NCBI GenBank assembly: GCA_028023455.1 | Contig: JAQFVV010012498.1 | Location: 1,860,001-1,924,000, forward strand | Direction: 5' to 3' | Source: Epiperipatus broadwayi | Lineage: Eukaryota; Onychophora; Udeonychophora; Euonychophora; Peripatidae | DNA: 64,000 nt | Shown: positions 63,789-64,000 of the stretch, one piece after another | How the letters are laid out: each line of letters starts with the position of its first letter | Numbering within the stretch: position 1 is the stretch's first letter | Made by a program: the position numbers and the translations under genes | Notes under the pieces: generated by a model | Seen by the model: the letters and a program-made list of their open reading frames with translations, nothing else | The model's database searches: none | What the model was told of the DNA's origin: nothing

Positions 63789-64000
<212 letters not shown>

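Overview
The window reads as AT-rich, intron-like animal DNA, probably from a lophotrochozoan; a cephalopod is plausible but unproven. No bacterial-type gene organisation is present. The only host coding sequence I can support is one 130-bp exon near the left edge on the minus strand (673-802). It has clean splice sites and encodes the end of the ligand-binding domain of a metabotropic-glutamate-receptor-like class C GPCR. Much or all of the remaining window could be the intron upstream of that exon, or intergenic DNA.

Left part (1-37.9 kb). Penelope-like retroelements (PLEs, with RT and GIY-YIG domains) lie at about 1.6-2.5 kb, 8.8-14.6 kb, 24.3-25.6 kb and 33.9-34.4 kb. The 8.8-14.6 kb complex combines a permuted (pseudo-LTR) copy, an inverted partial copy, a tRNA-like A-box/B-box segment and an inserted 1.88-kb solo-LTR-like element. 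Two related 2.0-2.2 kb LTR-like units lie at 31.8-33.8 and 34.4-36.6 kb. There are also RTE-type LINE relics (16.4-17.2 kb; 27.04-27.22 kb), a mariner transposase relic (37.4-37.8 kb) and a CR1/L2-like 3' end (28.3 kb).

Middle part (20-47.5 kb). Many palindromic or foldback repeats occur here, often centred on or flanked by (TA)n. Several are inverted or direct dimers of one ~400-bp repeat superfamily.

Right part (47.5-64 kb). This is the most striking region: a head-to-tail array, all on the minus strand, of APE-type non-LTR retrotransposons. From right to left it holds the tail of an off-window copy (E5), full-length E4, full-length E3, 5'-truncated E2 and 5'-truncated E1. Each element ends in a long (TAA)n tail (seen as (TTA)n on the plus strand), and the next element starts directly against that tail. 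The copies belong to distinguishable subfamilies, so several lineages appear to use (TTA)n as landing site. ORF1 carries a CCHC zinc knuckle and a C-terminal AT-hook. ORF2 carries the APE endonuclease, an RT with an unusual YMDD box and a C-terminal CCHC motif. E3 ORF2 is uninterrupted, and the frame breaks in E3 ORF1 and in E4 all fall at A homopolymers, so these copies may be young.

All family calls come from reading motifs by eye; no database search or alignment was run.
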